The notes beneath the pieces are model-generated. The model was given only the letters and a program-made list of their open reading frames with translations. It searched no databases and was not told the DNA's origin. Source: CF-72 sp051006215 (GTDB taxonomy: Bacteria > Chloroflexota > UBA6077 > CF-72). Taken from it: DNA of 9,018 nt. A program made the position numbers and the translations under genes. Positions 5,904 through 9,018 of this stretch are shown piece after piece. The stretch lies in the NCBI GenBank assembly GCA_051006215.1, contig JBPCIO010000126.1, forward strand, positions 1 to 9,018, written 5' to 3'. How positions within the stretch are numbered: position 1 is the first letter of the stretch; each line of letters opens with the position of its first letter.

Positions 5904-5934
5904 GAGGGCTCCACGTCACGGTGGAGCCCTCTTT
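5904..5934 (+). terminator. Stem-loop after the binding protein; weak terminator or attenuator
   Basis: GAGGGCTCCAC (5904-5914) pairs perfectly with GTGGAGCCCTC (5921-5931) over a 6-base loop, starting 7 bases after the TAA stop. Only TTT follows, so termination is probably partial. In binding-protein transport operons such a hairpin after the first gene typically lets the binding protein be made in excess over the membrane parts, by partial termination or by protecting the upstream mRNA from exonucleases. Confidence 0.75.
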
Positions 5935-5943
5935 GGGTCGCGC

Positions 5944-5960
5944 AGGAGGCCAGGCGGTTG
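5944..5960 (+). promoter_or_regulatory. AGGAGG ribosome binding site deciding a TTG start
   Basis: A perfect AGGAGG (5944-5949) lies 8 bases before TTG 5958-5960. No ATG or GTG in frame lies near it ahead of the first membrane segment, and the residues right after TTG (PIDYVAKRILQLLLIV) are a normal DppB-like N-terminus. Confidence 0.8.
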
Positions 5961-6959
5961 CCAATCGACTATGTAGCAAAGCGGATACTCCAGTTGCTGC
6001 TGATCGTGTTCATCGCGGTCACCTTCAACTTCCTGATTCCGCGCATGATCCCCGGCGATCCGGTCGAGAGTGCTCTGCGCACCAAGATCGCGGTGAGCGG
6101 CAGCGTCAGCGTCGACGTCGAAGCCGTAGCCGCTGCCTACCGCGCGAAGTTCGGTATCGATAAACCCCTGTGGGTGCAGTACCTCAATTACTGGGGCGGC
6201 ATCTTCCGGCGCGACCTCGGGGTGTCGCTGGTCGATTTCCCGCAGCCAGTCATCGAGAAGATTCAGAGCGCGGTGCCGTGGACGCTGGGTCTGCTGGTTG
6301 TTTCGACGGTCATTTCATTCATAGTCGGATCCACGCTGGGCGCGCTGATCGCGTGGCCCAGAGCCCCCCGATTGCTGCATGTGCTGGTGCCACCTTTCAT
6401 GCTGTTGTCGTCGGTGCCGTTCTTCCTGCTGGCGATCATCCTGGTGTTCACGTTCTCGGTGCTCCTGCCCTGGTTTCCGCCGGGTGGCGGCTTCGATCCG
6501 GTGTCTATCCTGAGATTGGACGCCCCGACGATCCTCGACATCCTGTACCACGCCATTTTGCCGGCACTGGCACTGGTGCTGGGCAGCATCGGCTTCTGGG
6601 CCCTGGGCATGCGCGCGATGATGGTCTCGATCCTGGGCGAGGACTTCATCACCTTCGCCGATTCCAAGGGTTTGGCGCCGCAGCGTGTATTCCTTTGGTA
6701 CGGCATGCGTAACGCGATGTTGCCTCAGATCACCAGCCTGGCTATTGCGCTCGGCTCGATCCTGTCCGGCGCGGTCCTGGTGGAAGCGGTCTTCGGCTAC
6801 CCGGGGCTGGGTGGCATCCTCTTCGCGGCTATCGCCGGCAAAGACTACTTTGTCATCCAGGGCATCGTTCTGATGCTGATCTTCGCGCTTGCACTGGCGT
6901 TGTTTGTCGTGGACCTGATCTATCCACTCGTTGATCCACGCATCCGGTACCAGGCGTGA
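5958..6959 (+). CDS. ABC transporter permease, DppB/OppB-like
   Basis: 333 residues, the usual DppB length. It forms one half of the membrane channel that takes substrate from the family-5 binding lipoprotein. The first membrane segment (about 10-28) leads into the family motif IPGDPVESAL (31-40); a periplasmic-side stretch follows, then segments at about 108-133, 142-170, 196-222, 257-280 and 300-322. The cytoplasmic EAA loop that docks on the ATPase is at about 233-258 (ADSKGLAPQRVFLWYGMRNA). The C-terminus ends in the usual LVDPRIRY. Translation begins at TTG with a perfect ribosome binding site. The stop overlaps the next start in GTGA (6956-6959), so the two permeases are translationally coupled. 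The peptide-transporter family label does not fix the ligand. Confidence 0.93.
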   Translation: MPIDYVAKRILQLLLIVFIAVTFNFLIPRMIPGDPVESALRTKIAVSGSVSVDVEAVAAAYRAKFGIDKPLWVQYLNYWGGIFRRDLGVSLVDFPQPVIEKIQSAVPWTLGLLVVSTVISFIVGSTLGALIAWPRAPRLLHVLVPPFMLLSSVPFFLLAIILVFTFSVLLPWFPPGGGFDPVSILRLDAPTILDILYHAILPALALVLGSIGFWALGMRAMMVSILGEDFITFADSKGLAPQRVFLWYGMRNAMLPQITSLAIALGSILSGAVLVEAVFGYPGLGGILFAAIAGKDYFVIQGIVLMLIFALALALFVVDLIYPLVDPRIRYQA

Positions 6960-7858
6960 GCGTTGTTCCTGCGCTCGCGGCTGCCGGCGGCCGCTCGTAT
7001 GGCACGGCTGCCCTGCGTGGCGTACTGCGTAGCCCGCGCATGAGTGGCAGCCTGGTCACGGGCCTGGTCATGCTCGGGCTGGTGGTGGTGTTGGCGTTGT
7101 TCGGGCCACGTTTTGTCAACGTCCGTCTGGCGGCGGTCGGCGCGGTGAAGCCATCGCAGGCTCCTTCGGCGCAGTACCTGCTCGGCACGGACTCCCAGGG
7201 CCGCGACATGCTGACGATCATGGTCCTGGCCACGCCTCAGACGCTGCGGATTGGCCTGATCGCCGGTGTGGTTGGCCTGGCACTCGGCCTAGCGCTTGGC
7301 CTGTTGTCAGGCTTCTTCGGCGGCCCGATCGATGCGGTGATCCGGGTGCTGGCCGATTCGCTGATGACCGTGCCCAGTCTGGCGATCATGGTCATCATCG
7401 CTGCCAGTGTCGGGCACATGACCGTCGAGCTGATGGGCTTGACCGTCGCTGCTCTGGCCTGGATGCACCCGACCCGCTCCATCCGCGCCCAGGTCCTGTC
7501 GATTCGAGAGCGCTCGTACGTCTCGGTCGCTCGTGCTAACGGCGAGGGCGAGCTGGGCATCCTCTTTCGCGAGGTGATGCCAAATCTGGTCCCATATATC
7601 GCGGCCTCTTTCGTCGGCGCCGTGTCCGGAGCAATTCTCGCGGCAGTCGGTCTAGAAGCCATCGGCCTTGGCCCGAACGACGTGCACACCCTCGGCACGA
7701 CCATCTACTGGGCTGAGAAGTTCAGCGCCGTGCTGCGCGGCCAGTGGTGGTGGTGGGGGCCGCCGATTGTGGCTATCTCGTTCATCTTCGTCGGCCTGTT
7801 CATGTTGTCGTCTGGACTTGACCGCATCGCCAATCCCAAACTGAGAACGCGCACGTGA
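6956..7858 (+). CDS. ABC transporter permease, DppC/OppC-like
   Basis: 300 residues, partner of the DppB-like permease. The N-terminal OppC_N-type segment has one membrane helix (about 33-50) followed by LGTDSQGRDML (76-86), the family hallmark LGTDxxGRD. The inner-membrane transport domain follows, with helices near 98-118, 139-170, 211-235 and 269-287, and the EAA loop at about 192-210 (ARANGEGELGILFREVMPN). Four tryptophans in a row (264-267, TGG repeated) precede the last helix; aromatic residues are common here in the family. GTG 6956 overlaps the previous stop and lacks a good ribosome binding site of its own, so coupling is expected. It overlaps the next gene in the same way at 7855-7858. 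Confidence 0.93.
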   Translation: MSVVPALAAAGGRSYGTAALRGVLRSPRMSGSLVTGLVMLGLVVVLALFGPRFVNVRLAAVGAVKPSQAPSAQYLLGTDSQGRDMLTIMVLATPQTLRIGLIAGVVGLALGLALGLLSGFFGGPIDAVIRVLADSLMTVPSLAIMVIIAASVGHMTVELMGLTVAALAWMHPTRSIRAQVLSIRERSYVSVARANGEGELGILFREVMPNLVPYIAASFVGAVSGAILAAVGLEAIGLGPNDVHTLGTTIYWAEKFSAVLRGQWWWWGPPIVAISFIFVGLFMLSSGLDRIANPKLRTRT

Positions 7859-8916
7859 GCGTCGACGCGAGCGGCCCACCGGAGGTGCTGCGCGTCGAGG
7901 GCCTGCGGGTGATCTACGACACGCCAAGCGGGCCGGTGCGGGCGGTTGACGGCGTGTCGTTTACGCTGCGGGCCGGCGAGCGGATGGGTCTGATCGGCGA
8001 ATCTGGCTCGGGTAAAACGACGCTTGGCACCGCGATTGTACGACTCCATCGACCGCCGGCGCGCATCGTCGGCGGCAGCGTCCTCGTGAACGGCAAGGAT
8101 TTTTCGCGGGCTGACGAGCGGCAAATGCGCATGATGCGCATGCGGGATCTGGCGCTCATACCTCAAGCCGCGATGAACTCGCTAAACCCGGTCATGCGAG
8201 TTGGCGACCAGGTCGCCGACGGGATCGTGGCTCACGAGGGCAAGATCGCCCGCCGAGCCATAGCCGAGCGAGTCGCGGGAGCGCTCACCCAGGTCGGCCT
8301 GGCGGCGGGTGTCGCGAACCGCTATCCGCATCAGTTGAGCGGGGGCCAACGCCAGCGCGCGGCGATGGCTGTCGCCACGGCGCTCCACCCCAGGATCATC
8401 GTGGCCGACGAGCCGACGAGTGCCCTCGACGTGGTCGTCCAGCGCCAGGTGATGCTCACCCTGGGCCGCCTGCAGCAGGGTCTGCAGGCGGCCGTGCTGC
8501 TCATCGGTCACGACATGGGCCTGATTGCCCAGTTCGCGGATACGGTTGGCGTGCTGTACGCTGGCCGGCTCGTCGAGCAAGGGCCGGTCGACGAGGTTCT
8601 GGAGTATCCACGCCATCCCTATACCCGACTGCTGATCGATAGTCTGCCCACACTGGACGACAAAAAGGCGCTGCGCGGGATTCCGGGTCTCCCCCCGTCG
8701 CTGCTGGAGTTGCCGCCGGGATGCGCGTTCGCTCCGCGCTGTCCGTATGCATTCGAGCGCTGTCGGATCGAAGCGCCGCTTCTGCAGCAGGTCGCAGCGG
8801 GTCAGCTGGCAGCCTGCCACCTCTATCCGGAGCACGCTGTCTTGCCGCCTTTGCCCGCCAGCGCCCACCTGCCCGTCGTGGCGCCAGCTGCCGAGCCGGA
8901 GATCGCAACGCCGTGA
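7855..8916 (+). CDS. ABC transporter ATP-binding protein, DppD/OppD-like
   Basis: 353 residues. All ATPase motifs are intact: Walker A GESGSGKTT (48-56), Q-loop PQAAMNSLNP (Q104), signature LSGGQRQR (161-168), Walker B IIVADEP (181-187, catalytic E186) and switch histidine H219 in IGHDMG. The oligopeptide-type C-terminal extension begins near YPRHPYTRLL (251-260) and holds four cysteines, C290, C296, C303 and C321. In DppD of a thermophilic anaerobe, cysteines of this region bind a [4Fe-4S] cluster, so one may be present here (family knowledge plus inference). A Pro/Ala-rich tail ends the protein. It should pair with the next gene's product as a heterodimer powering the two permeases. GTG 7855 overlaps the permease stop, and its own stop overlaps the next GTG. 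Confidence 0.94.
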   Translation: MSVDASGPPEVLRVEGLRVIYDTPSGPVRAVDGVSFTLRAGERMGLIGESGSGKTTLGTAIVRLHRPPARIVGGSVLVNGKDFSRADERQMRMMRMRDLALIPQAAMNSLNPVMRVGDQVADGIVAHEGKIARRAIAERVAGALTQVGLAAGVANRYPHQLSGGQRQRAAMAVATALHPRIIVADEPTSALDVVVQRQVMLTLGRLQQGLQAAVLLIGHDMGLIAQFADTVGVLYAGRLVEQGPVDEVLEYPRHPYTRLLIDSLPTLDDKKALRGIPGLPPSLLELPPGCAFAPRCPYAFERCRIEAPLLQQVAAGQLAACHLYPEHAVLPPLPASAHLPVVAPAAEPEIATP

Positions 8917-9018
8917 CGGCCCTGCTCGAGGTCCGCCAGGCGTCGAAGGTGTACGCCGGCAGCGTGCTCGGAAAACGCGAAGCGACCTTCGCCCTCGACA
9001 ACCTGAGCTACTCTATTC
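8913..9018 (+). CDS. ABC transporter ATP-binding protein, DppF/OppF-like (5' part)
   Basis: Only 35 codons are inside the window: GTG 8913 followed by TALLEVRQASKVYAG, then SVLGKREATFALDNLSYSI to the edge. This is the usual beginning of a DppF/OppF subunit, where LLEVRxxSKVY leads to an insertion and then ALDNLSxxI before Walker A. The Walker motifs lie outside the window, so activity cannot be judged. It overlaps the previous stop in GTGA (8913-8916), and GGAG at 8898-8901 may serve as its ribosome binding site. It completes the standard set of binding protein, two permeases and two ATPases. Confidence 0.85.
   Translation, partial: MTALLEVRQASKVYAGSVLGKREATFALDNLSYSI

Noticed and set aside
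4472..5914. Minus-strand open frame of 480 codons opposite the binding-protein gene
   Set aside because: An open antisense frame caused by codon bias; the + strand product matches SBP_bac_5 throughout.

Overview
The window is GC-rich and every convincing gene lies on the + strand. It holds a small carbohydrate-metabolism gene set followed by an oligopeptide-type ABC importer. GTG and TTG starts, alanine-rich proteins and a lipoprotein with a very long Ala/Pro/Thr linker suggest a high-GC bacterium, most likely Chloroflexota of the soil or thermophile kind. That assignment is an inference from style, not from a marker gene.

Layout. Bases 1-62 may be the last codons of an upstream gene. Bases 63-369 hold no convincing gene; they contain four short perfect stem-loops (135-230) and a 48-bp tandem repeat (228-311). 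Then come: a six-bladed NHL propeller protein that keeps the metal and catalytic residues of peptidyl-hydroxyglycine lyase (PAL) (370-1374); a Gfo/Idh/MocA oxidoreductase (1392-2477); an L-rhamnose mutarotase with its active site intact (2490-2798); and a second, divergent Gfo/Idh/MocA oxidoreductase (2805-3824). Gaps between these four are 6-17 bp, so they look like one transcription unit.

An 83-bp gap with a promoter-like TTGACA element separates them from the transporter: a family-5 solute-binding lipoprotein (3908-5896), a hairpin that could trim downstream expression (5904-5931), a DppB-like permease with a TTG start (5958-6959), a DppC-like permease (6956-7858), a DppD-like ATPase (7855-8916) and the first 35 codons of a DppF-like ATPase running off the window (8913-9018). 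The last three junctions are all 4-base GTGA overlaps.

Working model (inference): the transporter brings in a sugar or glycoside rather than a peptide, RhaM interconverts the anomers of a 6-deoxyhexose such as L-rhamnose, and the Gfo/Idh/MocA enzymes oxidise or reduce sugar intermediates. The PAL-like propeller may act as a metal-dependent lyase or lactonase on one of these. No isomerase, kinase, aldolase, glycosidase or regulator is visible, so the pathway cannot be completed from this window. Nothing here is clearly a new system; the least explained parts are the PAL-like protein in a sugar operon and the structured repeat region ahead of it.
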